Notes under the pieces: model-generated
What the model was told of the DNA's origin: nothing
Database searches by the model: none
The model's input: only the letters and a program-made list of their open reading frames with translations
Position numbers and translations under genes: made by a program
Part shown: positions 33,640 to 45,487 of the stretch, in pieces
Layout of the letters: the number at the start of each line of letters is the position of its first letter
How positions within the stretch are numbered: position 1 is the stretch's first letter
From: Hsuehochloa calcarea
Lineage: Eukaryota; Streptophyta; Magnoliopsida; Poales; Poaceae
Reading direction: 5' to 3'
NCBI GenBank assembly: GCA_036346395.1
Contig: JAYEVG010000075.1
Span: forward strand, 50,352 to 114,351
DNA: 64,000 bases

Positions 33640-35631
33640 AGTTTTGTTATTGTTTTTTTACTATTTTTTTGTACTTATCTTTTAAATTAATATTATTTTA
33701 AAAAATTCCCTACGGATGTGCCTAATGGGAAAAACTTGTCAGGTTTATTTTTGGGAAATTGAAACGGACGTGCGTAAAAAATCGAAGGCTACCGCTCATC
33801 GGTTGTCACAGCTCACAACACGAATCAACTTTCTAGCCTCACACCCGCAGTACAGAGATAGTCAGATGGGTCATGTTTCCCGGGCTAGCCTGAAGCATGA
33901 GACTATTGGCCCAGCCCAGACACGGCACGACCCACACTGTAGTTTAGTCGGGCCGGCACGGCCCGAGCACCCGTGTCGTACTTGAGTTCACACCTCGGTA
34001 CAACACAGCACGCACAGTGTCATGCCCGGCCAGCAACCGCGGCGAGATGGCAAGGCCAACACGACGCGGGAGGAGGAGGCCAGGCTCGGTAGCGGCGGAA
34101 CACGAGAGGAGGACGGTGTGGGGAGGAGGAGGTTCAGCGCGGAGGCGGCGGGGCACGACCGACACATGTTGAGGAGGCGACGACAGCGCGGACTGGGTGC
34201 GGTGGAGGTGGCGAGGCTAAGGAAGCAGGCTGGCTCTCGGGCACTCAGGCGTGCATGGTTGCGTGTTGCCTTATCCCGACCTGACTAGGCCAAACAGTGT
34301 TGAGCCGGTGCAGCACGGCCTGAGGTGCCAGAGTGTCGTGCCTGAGTCGCCACCTCGGCCCACGAGCAGGCACGACCAGGGATAAAAAACTTGGCCGGTT
34401 ACCGGTAGTTACTGGTCTTACCGGTGGGGACTAGGGAAAAAATCTCGGCCGGAAATGTTCAAATTTAAGTTCAAATTCAAAATCCTGACGGTTAGATCCC
34501 AAATTCAAATGTATTCAGATGAAATTCAACCGAGTTTTTCTCGAGATTTCCGGCTACCGACCGGTAATTGGTTTTGAGCCTCCGACCGGGATTTCTACCG
34601 ATTTCAGTTTTCCAATTCTTAGGCGCAACACGACCTGATTAGTGCCCGAGCGTAATCGTGCCAGGCTAGCATAGGCCTGGGCCATGCCTTGTCGGGCAGG
34701 CCATCTGTCCATGACTACCGCAGCACTACATGTCAGAACCAACACCACGCAATTGTCTTATCTATCTTCAGCTCCCATCCAAACAAGCGCAGCTTCATTG
34801 TATTCAATACTTCTGTGCTTCTCCCACTCTCCGTCTGTCTGGCCACGCCCACATATGGCCACGGCTAGATCAGAGCTAAGCGCTCTTCCATGCTTATCTC
34901 TCTAGCTCCCTATCCCTCTCTTTTGTCACAACCTGAGCTCACATAGAGGCCTCACCTTCTAAGGACACCGTCTCTTGTGCCGACGAGGAGAGGATGTCGC
35001 GGCGGAGCACTGGATGGCGGCTGGAGGAGTTAGAGCAACGAATAGCGAGCCTACATCGACCTCCTGGAGCTCAAAGTTGAGTCGCCCGGCCATGCCGCCG
35101 AGGGCGAGAGGCCTCACCAAGCGACTCATGCTTACTCGTCACCCCCAGCAGCGGCAATCCCCACATATGGCAAACTCAGTAGTGGCCCAATCGGGGTCGA
35201 GGGCGACGAGGATGTGGTACCGGGGATGCTAGATCCGACCAACGACAAGGTGGCAGTGTGGGCTGGCCACCACCTCCTCCTACTTTGAGCCCATCTAAAA
35301 TATTAGCACCAGTAAGTCGAGTTGTTTCAGTGGTTACTTTAGAATGTTGCAGCACTCTCTCCAAGATGTTGGGGTTGATTTAGTGGTTTTTTTTTACTTT
35401 TTTTGCAACAATGTTTTAATTTTGTTGTAATAGATTCTTGCATTTGTTGCTACAATTGTTTTAGTTTGTATTTGTGTTTGTTGCATCGGAGTGGAATTTT
35501 TGTTGCAACCATAAAACTAATTATTGTGGTTGATGATTTTTTGTTACACCAGAATGAGATTTTTTTTGTTGTGATCCATCTAAATGAGATCCGACGATTG
35601 GGGGCGTACAATTGGAAAGATCTCATCTACG
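33640..35631. other. Unassigned repeats and intergenic sequence
   Basis: No convincing gene. 33900-34380 and 34629-34700 are rich in GGCACGAC/GGCACGGCC phrases of a dispersed repeat type. 34378-34628 is an AT-richer insert with CCGGTTACCGGT-like phrases. 35390-35590 is T-rich with repeated TTTGTTGCA units. Open frames around 34975-35232 are GC-rich and unlike any family I know. Confidence 0.5.
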
Positions 35632-36703
35632 CCTAGTCGGGGGCTGTATCCCGTGCACATATGCACACACGCAATCCCAACCCTCCATTGAGCAGCCGAT
35701 GGCCCGATCGACGCCCCACCTCCCGCGTCGGCCTTCTTCCGAAAACCCCCTCCCGCTCGAGCGCTTCTTTGCTCTTTCGCCTCCCCCCGCGCCGATCCCA
35801 TTAAACCGCCATTCGCCTCCCGCGCCGATCGCCATTCGCCTCCCTCCCGAGGCAGTAGCGCGCGCATTCGCCGTATTCTCCAGCGCCCCAATGCGCGCTC
35901 AAGCCGGCTCGCCCGATCGCCCACAGCGGCCAGAGGTAAGCAACCAACCCGCCCCGCCCAGCCCCGCCGAGTATTCGCTCTGGGGTTTCACACCGCCGCC
36001 CCCGACCCCGCTCCATTCCCTTGAGCCCAAGCCCCTTGCGACTGCGCCGCCGCCCCCATTCGTGTCGCTCCTTACTTAACCCCGTCCCCCGGGATGGATG
36101 CTAGGGTTTGGCGCCGCCGCCCCCATTCGTGCCGCTCCTTGCTTGCCGCCGCCCCCAGCCCCATGCGCCGCTCCATCCCCTTGAGCCCAGGGGATGGACG
36201 CTAGGGTTTGGCCCCTTGCATTGTCTTGCTCCATCCCCTTGCCGCCCAGCCCTCCATTCCCCTGCTACTGGCCCAGTGTACATGTGAATGGATTTCTGTT
36301 GGAATATGTTGTGTAGATGTCAATCGATTGTGCGAAGAAAGTGTTGCAGTCGGAGGCGTCCGCATCGGGGCCTTCTAGGGGGCTTCAGCTTGTGCCATGC
36401 CCAAAATGCGGTGAGAAGATGATTTGGGCAGTGTCTGGGAGCTCGAAGAATCGAGGAAAAGAGTATTACAAATGCCCTAACAACATCGGCGTAAGTTTGT
36501 TCGAATTCTAAACCTTATTTCTGGATCGAGAACAATATATCTAGCTATGTTCCCAATCAATCCAGTACAAAACCTTGCTATGTTTTTGTGCGTAGTATGC
36601 TAGCGGTTGTGACACTTTCATGTGGAAAGATCAATATGAGATACATCCGTTTGGGTTGAAGTTGAGCAATGCACACGAGCATATCCATTTGTTTCCCCTA
36701 TCG
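35632..36703 (+). pseudogene. GRF-type zinc-finger gene, 5' half (left arm of inverted repeat)
   Basis: A candidate first exon (ATG 35890, MRAQAGSPDRPQRPE) ends at a GT donor (35936). An AG acceptor then precedes MSIDCAKKVLQSEASASGPS at 36317. The exon gives CPKCGEKMIWAVSGSS and KEYYKCPNNIG, the first three ligands of a GRF zinc finger (PF06839), and stops at a GTAAGT donor (36490). A following exon after GCGTAG starts YASGCDTFMWKDQYEI with the fourth Cys and ends in the loop of the inverted repeat. So this is a gene 5' half with good splice signals but no 3' half. GRF fingers bind nucleic acids in several DNA-repair and chromatin proteins; the parent gene is not in the window. The near-identical right arm is at 36969-38017. 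Confidence 0.8.
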
Positions 36704-36968
36704 ACGACAACGCGACACAGGAAGCGATGGCGATGGCGTGCAGCGACTGGAGGGCGTCTGGAGAGGGGGCGCGAAGACGGAACAGCGAGACCTAGAGGGC
36801 GTGGCGCCCGAGAGCGCGCGATCCGAGACAGCGGGATGGCGGCGCTCTTGGCGGCGGTGGCGGCGGCGGCGCTCTGATGTGGCGGCGTAAAGCAGAAGCG
36901 ATGGCGAATGGGCGGCTGAGACGGCGTAAAAGCGGCGCGGTGGGGGGAAAACGGCGCTCGGCGGGGCG
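36704..36968. other. Loop between the two zinc-finger arms
   Basis: 265 bp, very GC-rich, with GGCGG runs. It joins the two inverted arms. No known domain is recognised. If transcribed through, it would form the loop of a hairpin with arms near 1 kb. Confidence 0.7.
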
Positions 36969-38017
36969 GGGAAACAAATGGATATGCTCGGTGTGCACTG
37001 CTCAACTTCAACCCAGCCAGATGTATCTCATATTGATCTTTCCACATGAAAGTGTCACAACCGCTAGCATACTTCTGCACAAAAACATAGCAAGGTTTTG
37101 TACTAGATTGATTGGGAACATAGCTAGATATATTGTTCTCGATCCAGAAATAAGGTTTTGAATTCGAACAAACTTACGCCGATGTTGTTAGGGCATTTGT
37201 AATACTCTTTTCCTCGATTCTTCGAGCTCCCAGACACTGCCCAAATCATCTTCTCACCGCATTTTGGGCATGGCACAAGCTGAAGCCCCCCAGAAGGCCC
37301 CGACGCAAACGCCTCCGACTGCAACACTTTCTTCGCATAATCGATTGACATCTACACAACATATTCCAACAGGAAATCCGTTCACATGTACACTCAGTTG
37401 TAGCAAGGGGAATGGAGGGCCTGGGGGCGGCGGCAAGGGGATGGAGTGGCACAGTCGCAAGGGCCAAACCGTAGCGTCCATCCCCTAGGCCCAAGGGGAT
37501 GGAGCGGCGCACGGGGCTGGGGGCGGCGGCAAGCAAGGAGCGGCACGAATGGGGGCGGCGGCGCCAAACCCTAGCGTCCATCCGGCGGCAAGAAGAAAGG
37601 CGGTATGAATGGGGCGGCGGTGCGCCGCAATGGGATGGAGCGGGCCGAGAGCGGCCAGGCGTAGCTGGCGGCGGTGCAAAACCCCAGAGCGAATACTCGG
37701 TGGGGCGGGTTGGTTGCTTACCTCAGGGCCGTCGTGGGCGACTGGGCGTAGCCGGCTTGGAGCGGCGCAGTTGGGGCGGCAGGAGAACGGCGAATGCGCG
37801 CCGCTAGCTCGGGAGGGAGGCGAATGGCGATCGGCGCGGGGGAGGCGAATGGCGAAGCGAATGGGGATCGGCGCGGGGGGAGGCAAAAGAGCAAAGAAGC
37901 TCGGCGGGAGGGGTTTTCGGAAGAAGGCCGGCGCGGAGGTGGGCGCCGATCGGCCGTCGGCGGCTCGGTGGAGGCTGGGATTGCGTGTGCATATGTGCGC
38001 GGATCGCCCGTCTAGTC
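36969..38017 (-). pseudogene. GRF-type zinc-finger gene, 5' half (right arm of inverted repeat)
   Basis: The mirror image of 35632-36703. On the minus strand MSIDYAKKVLQSEAFASGPS starts at 37351 and continues into the same CPKCGEKMIW…YYKCPNNIG exon, the same GTAAGT donor and an AAG-TAT-GCT exon join. In the 390 bp nearest the loop I count only about a dozen differences from the left arm. The outer, GC-rich 5' part differs more, with indels. It shares the terminal phrase GCACATATGCACAC (left 35656; right, inverted, about 37985-38000). Confidence 0.8.
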
Positions 38018-38385
38018 GCTCCCTTTTTTTGCCATATTTAAATTGTATGTCACCATTGATGCTTGCTTGTTCTGGCACCAGGGCCCATTAGATAGCTGGT
38101 AGAGTGAGAAAGACAATATTAGATAGCACCACCACCAGAGCAACATGAACGAAGACAAATTTCTCTTTCTTTGCTCCTACAAATGTTACGAAGCCAAAGC
38201 AGGTTTATTGTATCAACTATGTGAGGTTCCAGCGCTACTGTCCAATCTAATCCATTTACCTTTATATGTTATGATGCACACAAAGTGCTGTAGCTGCGCT
38301 TAGCATGCTTTTGTTAAGAATATCTACACACAGTTTTATGATACTGTTGCTGTATTTTTCAGGCTGACTAGATTATTTGGGACCA
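38018..38385. other. Spacer between inverted repeat and FAR1-type fragment
   Basis: Nothing recognised. TTTTTCAG at about 38356-38363 looks like a 3' splice site leading into the next fragment. Confidence 0.45.
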
Positions 38386-38720
38386 ATGGAAGAGGAAGAC
38401 TACAGTACCGAATCGTCTAATGACGAAGACGTGCAAGAAGATGGTGAGAAAGAAGGATGGTGTGTGTGCTGAGGGTGATGTTCTTAAGCCGGTTGATATA
38501 GATCCGGCGTTGGTACCAAGAGTAGGGATGGTATCTGACTCGGAGGAAGACGCCTTTCAGTTCTCTGTGGCGTATGGCGCTCTCACTCTGGTTTGGGTAT
38601 TACAAGAAGGTCTGACAATACCTTTGATGGTTTCCGCTATCGCTCTAAGTTCATATGTTCTAAAGGAGGGTGGTCTAGAAGTGTGACAAGACCTGATGTT
38701 CGGACACAAACACACGTGTT
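38386..38720 (+). pseudogene. FAR1-related N-terminal fragment
   Basis: ATG at 38386 begins MEEEDYSTESSNDEDVQEDG, an acidic start typical of FRS proteins. The frame then shifts to VLKPVDIDPALVPRVGM and SEEDAFQFSVAYG, the beginning of the FAR1 DNA-binding domain. It shifts again to SGLGITRRSDNTFDGFRYRS and FICSKGG. At least two frameshifts occur within 335 bp and nothing of the MULE core follows. It is a broken N-terminus, distinct from the gene at 3406-8512 in sequence. Confidence 0.8.
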
Positions 38721-38774
38721 GAACACAAAATTTGCTATTTTTTTTTAAAAAAAATAGCGATACAGAAACACGAC

Positions 38775-38777
<3 letters not shown>

Positions 38778-38813
<36 letters not shown>
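38778..38813. repeat. (ATA)n microsatellite
   Basis: About twelve ATA units in a row, ending in ATATATG. Confidence 0.95.
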
Positions 38814-39478
38814 TATGCGTATGTGTTATTGAATGCTTTTCTACGTGTTTATCAAATAGAAAGTGTAAAATGTTAGAAATATTTACCTCAAAGATGATCC
38901 TGATCTTTTCAATACTTGCATTTGAATCTCATGTTTCCTTCCCCTCCACCAGTCCTCTCTAGGCACTTGACACGGTTCCACAACGGAGTCTTCATATTTT
39001 GCTGCTCGGCACTTGAATTTGAACCACCTGGTTCCATCTCCTAATTCCTAATTCCTAAATATGCGGCAATGAACATAACACTACATGATTGCACTTTCCA
39101 ATTTTCCATGCATATCCATAAGGGTGGAACCAACAAAGTCTAACAGCACTACAAGCTCATTTCAGTAAACAAAAATCCAATGAAATCCACAGCAAGGGAA
39201 CCAAGGTGGCGGCCGGAGGCCGAGCCGGCCATTAGCGTCTTGAACCGACACGATCGCGAGCCGACAAGGTGCGAGAGAGCGGACCGGGCGAAGCGGCGCC
39301 AGGTGAGCCAAGCGGCGAGGGCACATCGCCACGGGAGGGTCGGGTGAGCTGGAGGCGAGCGCACGGGCAAGCCGGGAGAGCGCGGCGGCGGCGGGCGGCA
39401 CAGGAAAGGAGCGGACAGCGGCATTGGAGGAAGGTGGCGCCATAGGAGCTCCAACAATAGCAAAAGCGGGAGAAAGGT
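38814..39478. other. Unassigned; GC-rich 3' part
   Basis: 38814-39180 shows nothing. 39190-39470 is GC-rich and open on the minus strand (about 84-104 codons in three frames), with Arg/Pro/Ser-rich products that look like composition rather than a protein family. Confidence 0.4.
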
Positions 39479-39956
39479 GTTTGCAATAGATCTAATCTAA
39501 AAACATGAACCCTAGCTCATAAGAGAACACCTAACTAAAAACATTAGTGCGGAATCAAAAAGGGCGTAGCCGATCCGGATGAAGCCATCGGATCTGAAGG
39601 TTGGTCGCTGACAGTCGGGGTCGGCGCGGATCGGCGCGGGGCCTCGGCGAGTCACCGAGAGGTAGTAGTGATGACGGCGGTTCTTGACCTTGATGCGAGT
39701 TGCGTGGAGTCGAAGTTGCGGCGATGGTCCGATGGCCGTCGGTCTTAAATCCACCTTTAGCGCCGTGAAGATCGATTTGTTTGAACCTTGGTAGCCTAGA
39801 GCGAGCACTCGAGGTTTGCCGGGTTCGTTCCTTTTTGTATAGCGCTAGGTGGCCGGGACCGAAACCAAAAGCGGTTGGAGTCACCCCCGATCAGGGCGCG
39901 TGGGCTTACAGCCCCGTGAGACTCGGTCTCGGCAGTTGGCCGAGATCATTCCAACA
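39479..39956 (-). repeat. 3' LTR of a minus-strand copia element
   Basis: On the minus strand it starts TGTTGGAATGATC at 39956, directly after the polypurine tract ATCAAAGGGGAGAA (39957-39970). A plausible end is …TTGCAAACA at 39479. The start is firm; the end is a best guess and the LTR could be longer. Confidence 0.6.
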
Positions 39957-40145
39957 TTCTCCCCTTTGATCGTAAGGCTAACAACATAAGTCCATCCTCA
40001 AATGAAATAGTGTACCAAGGTAATGTGTCGCATGACCAATGAAGTGCCGTACAACCTCAGTACCTATAGTATACTATCACATTTTAAAATGGATATTCAT
40101 AATACTTAATGGGAGTTGGTTTGCTTTAAGGTCCTTTATCCAGAA

Positions 40146-42760
40146 TCAGAGGCTTTCCAATAAACCCATGCCGGCAACATGATCACGAAATATATTGGGT
40201 GGTAAGCCTTTGGTAAGTGGATCCGCAAGCATTGACTTAGTACTAATATGCTTGATGCTAATGGTTTGATCCTGGATTCTATCTTTCACAACATGATACT
40301 TAATGTCAATGTGTTTGGCAGCACCACTTGACTTGTTGTTACTCGCATAAAAGACTGCGGGTTCGTTATCGCGATATAAGGTGAGTGGCTTAGAAATCTT
40401 TATCAACCACTCTAAGGCCGAATAAAATTCTTAAGCCATCTGACTGCTTGATAGCCTCATAACATGCCACAAACTCGGCTTGCATCGTTGAAGATGCCGT
40501 AAGGGTTTGTTTGGAGCTTTCACGAGATAGCTCCTCCGGTGAGTGTGAAGATATAACTTTGGCGTGGATTTCTTAGTATCAACACATCCCATAAAATCGA
40601 ATCTGAATAACCAACAACTTCAAGGTTATCGGTATGCTTATATGTGAGCATGAGATGCTTAGTAGCTTGCATATAGCATAAGACTTTCTTACGACCTTCG
40701 GTGGTCCGGTCTGGATTTGGTGATATCGCCAAGCATTCGGTTACAAAAGCTAAGTCGGCGTGTGCTTACTTGAGCATACATAATGCTTCCGAGCGGTGAG
40801 CGTAGGAAGCATCTTCATCGTCGATTTCATATTGGTTCCTTGGACATTGAAATGTCCCAAACTTATCGCCCTTAACGATAGGAGCGGGTGAGCGAGCATT
40901 TATGCATATTGTATCTCTTTAGTACTCTGTCAATGTATGCTTTTGAGATAAACTTAATACTCCTTTGGACTGTCCGGTGAATTTCAATGCCAAGAGCGTA
41001 AGAGCATCACGAGATCCTTCATATCAAAATTGGATGAGAGAAATCTTTTGGTTTCAAACGGCATATCCTTATCATTGCTAGCCAATAAGATATCATCCAC
41101 ATAAAGCACTAAGATGGTGAATTTACTCCCTTGAACTTAACATATATGCGATTATCAACTTCATTTTCCTTAAATCCAAAATTCCTTATAACTTTATCAA
41201 ATTTGAGGTACCACTTTGCCTCGATGCTTGTTTTAAGCCATAAATAGATTTCTTAAGTCGACATCCCATGTGCTCCTTGCCTTCCACGACAAAACCTTCC
41301 GGTTGAGTCATGTAAACATTTTCTTGCAAATCGCCATTAAGGAATGCCGTCTTAACATCCATCGATGTAGCTCTAAATCATAATGAGCTACAAGCGCCAT
41401 AACGATTACGAGCGAATCCTTAGTTGAGACAGGAGAAAAGTGTCATTATAATCAATCCCCTCTCTTTGTGAGAAGCCTTTTGCTCTGAGTCTTGCTTTGA
41501 ACCTTCGATATTTCCTTAGAGTCATGCTTAGTTTTGTAGACCCATTTCTGACCCTCTTGTTTTGACTCGTCAGAATTTCTACTAAGTCCCATACATCATT
41601 AGTGCTCATAGACTTTAGTTCATCCTTCATGGCATCAAACCATTTAGGAGAATATTCACTCATTATTGCTTCCTTATAAGAGGTGGGATCATCTACCTTT
41701 CCTATATCATTAATATCCTCATTCATGTAAACAACATAATCATTTGGGATAGCAGATCTTCTCTCATTTGTGATCTTCTAATAGGTTCGGCAACTATTGC
41801 GAGAGGTCTGGCGAGGCGCAGGAGGCTGGCTGAGGCTCATCATTGGGTATGACATTAGGAATTTGGAGACCCCAACGGTGGGTGCATCAACGTATTTAGT
41901 CGGAGGTGCAACCACAGAAATCGAGAATAAAAATCTACAGGATAAGCGGTGAAGGGCGTAAACCGCTTCTCTTCAAGATCAATTTTCCTAGGCTTGTGTC
42001 CTCATTATTTTCTAAGAACACGGCATGTCTTGTTTCTACAAACTTAGTTGTTCTATCAGGATAATAAAATCGATACCCTTTAGATCTTCGGGGTATCCTA
42101 TAAAATGGCAACTTCTTGTCTTAGGGTCTAATTTTCCAATATGTGGATTAAATATCTTAGCTTCAGCACAACAACCCCATACTCTTAAATATTTCAAACT
42201 CGGTTTTCTCCAGTCCATAATTCATAAGGTGTCTTAGGTACTGATTTACTGGGAACCCTATTAAGAATATGTGCTTCTGTCTTTAGTGCCTCCATCCATA
42301 AACCGGTGATAAACTAGAGTAGCTAAGCATGCTCCGTACCATATCCATAAGTGTACTGCGGTTGCGTCTCTCACTACCCCATTTCTTGAGGTTCACCGGT
42401 GTAGAATATTGGGCAACAATGCCATTTTCTGAAGGAACTTAGCGAAAGGGCGTGAATTTGGCCATAAGGGCATGTCTCCCATAATATTCTCCCCACGGTC
42501 CGATCTTACCACTTTGATTCTTAGGTTGTCTTGATTTTCAACTTGACCTTAAATATCTTAAATTTATCAAGTGACTCGGATCGGTCCTTAATGGGAAAAA
42601 TATAACCATAACGGGAGAAATCATCAGTGAATGTAATGAAAGAATCAAAACCATCCACTGATGTCACAGGAAAAGGACCACAAATATCAGTATGAATTAA
42701 CTCTAATAGTCCTGAGCTGCGAGTTGCTCCCTTCTTTATTTTCTTTACGTAAGCATGAGG
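40146..42760 (-). pseudogene. Copia pol, minus strand, heavily decayed
   Basis: Minus-strand pieces in the right order: KKGATRSSGLLELIHTDICG and DDFSRYGYIFP (integrase, 42521-42750), LKYLRVWGCCAEAKIFNP (integrase end, 42036-42218), WFDAMKDELKSMSTNDVWDL (reverse-transcriptase start, 41406-41726), a decayed polymerase section with stops, then the RNase H end at 40146-40406 (NEPAVFYASNNKSSGAAKHI and ADPLTKGLPP). The polymerase section holds VDDI-like text only in broken frames. Gag, protease and the 5' LTR are missing to the right of about 42760, where unrelated sequence begins. Confidence 0.9.
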
Positions 42761-43508
42761 AAGGAGAAGAAGCAAAGAGCCTGGAGCAGAGGGAGGACTG
42801 GAGGAGACGCGATGAGAACCTTTGGCTGGAGCAAAGAACACCAGGGAGCAACAATGGAGGAATTGGAGAGAAAGAATGGGGAAAGTAAAAAAGGGAAAGA
42901 AGCAAACTAGGAAAGGCTCTCTTGGCTGTAAGAAGTCAAGCGGCGTTGGGATCCGTCGGTGGCCGCCGGATCTGGCGATGGCGATCTAGGCGAGGAAGGC
43001 GGTGCGCAGCGACATTGAAGGTCAAGGTATGCCTATGGACTCTGATTGGGTCGGGTAGGGTTGGTTAACCGGTGAATGGTGATGGTGATATAATGGGCTG
43101 GTTCATTTTGGGCCGAATTGAATGGGCCAAGTGTCCGATACGTGTCCTATATGTGTCCGATTTTGTTTTTATTTTTCTTCACGGTTGTAATTTCTAACAC
43201 GATTAGAATACGTGTCAGAGCCGTGTCGGATACGGACTCCGACACGGACTCGGCACCTTGCAGCCGTGTCCGTGCTTCCGAGCCTGCAAGAAAGCGAGGC
43301 ACAAAGGCTGGCTGCAAGGCTTAGATGATTGTGAAGGATGCTCATTTCCAAAATCGGTGGGAAGTTAATTGTTCTCGAGTTGGTGGAGCATAGCCATCCA
43401 CTGGATCCTAGCTTGCTTAAACTTTTAAGAGGCAATTGAAGAACTCTCCTTTCTCTCAAAATCCACCTCGTATGTCTGAGGCACCACAGAGCAGCTCAGC
43501 TACCCAGA
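42761..43508. other. Unassigned; dispersed repeat with GTGTCC/GGACAC phrases
   Basis: 42770-43020 is purine- and GC-rich with no recognisable domain. 43130-43310 holds repeated GTGTCCGATACG, CGTGTCGGATACG and CCGTGTCCGTGCTTC phrases, a pattern of a dispersed grass repeat I cannot name. No gene seen. Confidence 0.45.
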
Positions 43509-43715
43509 TTGAATTTAAGACAAAAAGGAAACTGGAGCTCGCTGCAGGAGTTTTTTCAACAACATGCAAGACCACAACCCATGTTTCCTCTACAGTTTAG
43601 ATGTGAACAAGCAAGGACAGCTAAGGAATGTCTTTTTGGGATGATGCCAAATCACGTACTTCCTACAATTACTTTGGTGATGTTGTTGCTATTAATGTCA
43701 CGAACTTTAGCCACC
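43509..43715 (+). pseudogene. FAR1/MULE core fragment
   Basis: One frame reads LQEFFQQHARPQPMFPLQFR, corresponding to the segment before the catalytic core of FRS proteins. After a frame change the next reads WDDAKSRTSYNYFGDVVAIN, the first catalytic block, in which the expected FDTTY has become INVTN, so the acidic residue is lost. It ends there. It is a third, independent FAR1-type relic. Confidence 0.65.
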
Positions 43716-45478
43716 ACGCTCGGCCACTACGAGGAAACCTACGAGGATTTACGATCATCCCAGATGAGGCCATCGATGATGGCTGGGTTGCCTGTGGATG
43801 AGCAAGGAGCAAAGGCGTACACAAGGAGCAAAGGCAGGCGTCGTGATGATTCATCCGTCCGTGCCATTATTTCCCTTTCTCTGTTCTGTCGCATTAACTT
43901 TGGTTTCACTCTTCCACTTCAGAAAGCAGTGCATTGTGTAGACATCGTGCACGGTGCTGTACTGCAGCGATGAGTAACGTGTGAGCGACTATGTGTGTGA
44001 GAGAGAGCCATTGGAAACTGAAACCAAAAAAAAAAAAAGGCTCAGAAAAGCTAAAGATTGTATAGAATGATGCAAAGGTTTTTAAACTGCAGGTTTCACA
44101 TGGTTCTCCTTGAGATGCCGCACAGGAGAAAATAACACTTTTGCTTCCAACCAGCCTCTCTCCATACTCTTCTCTTCTCAATCTCCAGTTGGTACTCCAT
44201 CCCGGTGGCTATTCTGGTTTGTCTCTTAGTATATAATAATATGGCTATCTGTTGGTACTCCATCACGGGTAACAGTCTATTATAGTGTACCATTTCAAAT
44301 TTTAATATAATAATATATATTTATTCATAAATATATATGTAATTATATACACACATAATTTCATTTGGAATCTCACTTCAAATGCATAACTATAGAATAA
44401 AAATAACACATAGTTCAGTGATTTCATAAATACAAAGATCGTACGTAGTTAAATAATACAACATGAATTCACAACTTCATACATTTTATCATAGTCTAGC
44501 ATACTAGTCTAATATAATTTCACTTACCGATGAAATAGTATTGAACTGAGCCTTTCGTGCTGATTCAAATGAGTGGTCAAATCAATTATGCCTGGTACCG
44601 GAATTACCGGAATGACCGGTATTGAGAGCGATACGGGATTGAAGCTAATGTGTGCCGTTTTGGGTGCCGGTATAACATATTCTAGCCATTCCAACTGGTA
44701 TCGGAACACATAACCACGTCTAGTTATTGCTGTGTGCACAGATTGTCTCCAAACAAAGGCAACTAGAGTACCGAGGCTCCTTTTAACTGAAGAAACTTCT
44801 GAATTCGCCTCAGGTTACTCGCCTTTATTAAGGTTTTTTACAGGCAACAAGTGACTGCATGATGGCTTCTTACTGCCGGCTGGGCCCACACGTCATCCGC
44901 ACTGGTTATAGAACCTAGTGCTAGCTTCGAGCTGCGTGCAGCCGTTGACATGTGGTCCATGGCAAGCATCAAGGAGGTCGGTCCAGACAGATTAAAAAAG
45001 ATCAAGCAGGTAGCCTCCTACCAGGAAGAGTGAGGAGCGGTCAAATAAACAGTTCAGGGCCCAAGGATGCAATAATAAAAGAACACAAGAATTGGAATGG
45101 TATGTCCGGTTGAATTCGTAGGAATTATGAAAAACAAAATTTTCAGTTCAGTTATTTGGATGCTTACCGGCAAAAGGTAGTATAAGATTTTGGAGAAAGA
45201 TCCAAAGGGGGATTTTCATTAGGTCCTTGTTTCGAGAGTTCATTCGGTTGCTCGGAAATGCTATTAGGAAAAGTTTTCAATATGATTCAATCCCTAGAAA
45301 ATTCCATTTATTTTATTTTAATTCCAAACACCCCCTCGGATCAACCAAGCCATAGCTCCAGATTTTTTTTTTTTTAAAAAAAAGGGTCCAAAATGTGTGT
45401 CGCTTGAATCAGACGTTTACAGCGCAGATACTGTCGGACCCATGCGTCGGTCTCCCTTCCTTCGTAAAAGCACCCTCC
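43716..45478. other. Intergenic, no gene recognised
   Basis: 44280-44540 is very AT-rich. 44580-44720 has GGTACCGGAATTACCGG phrases. 45130-45330 resembles the end of a dispersed MITE-like repeat (TTCCAAACACCCCCTCGG). None has clear target duplications. Confidence 0.45.
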
Positions 45479-45487
45479 TAAATCTTT

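Noticed and set aside
34371..34635. A possible small transposon flanked by CACGACC
   Set aside because: No inverted termini, the direct repeat is 7 bp, and this phrase is frequent in the surrounding repeat, so chance is likely.
37485..38091. 197-codon and 160-codon frames in the right zinc-finger arm
   Set aside because: They overlap on opposite strands and correspond to the untranslated GC-rich 5' part of the duplicated gene, not to the finger exon.
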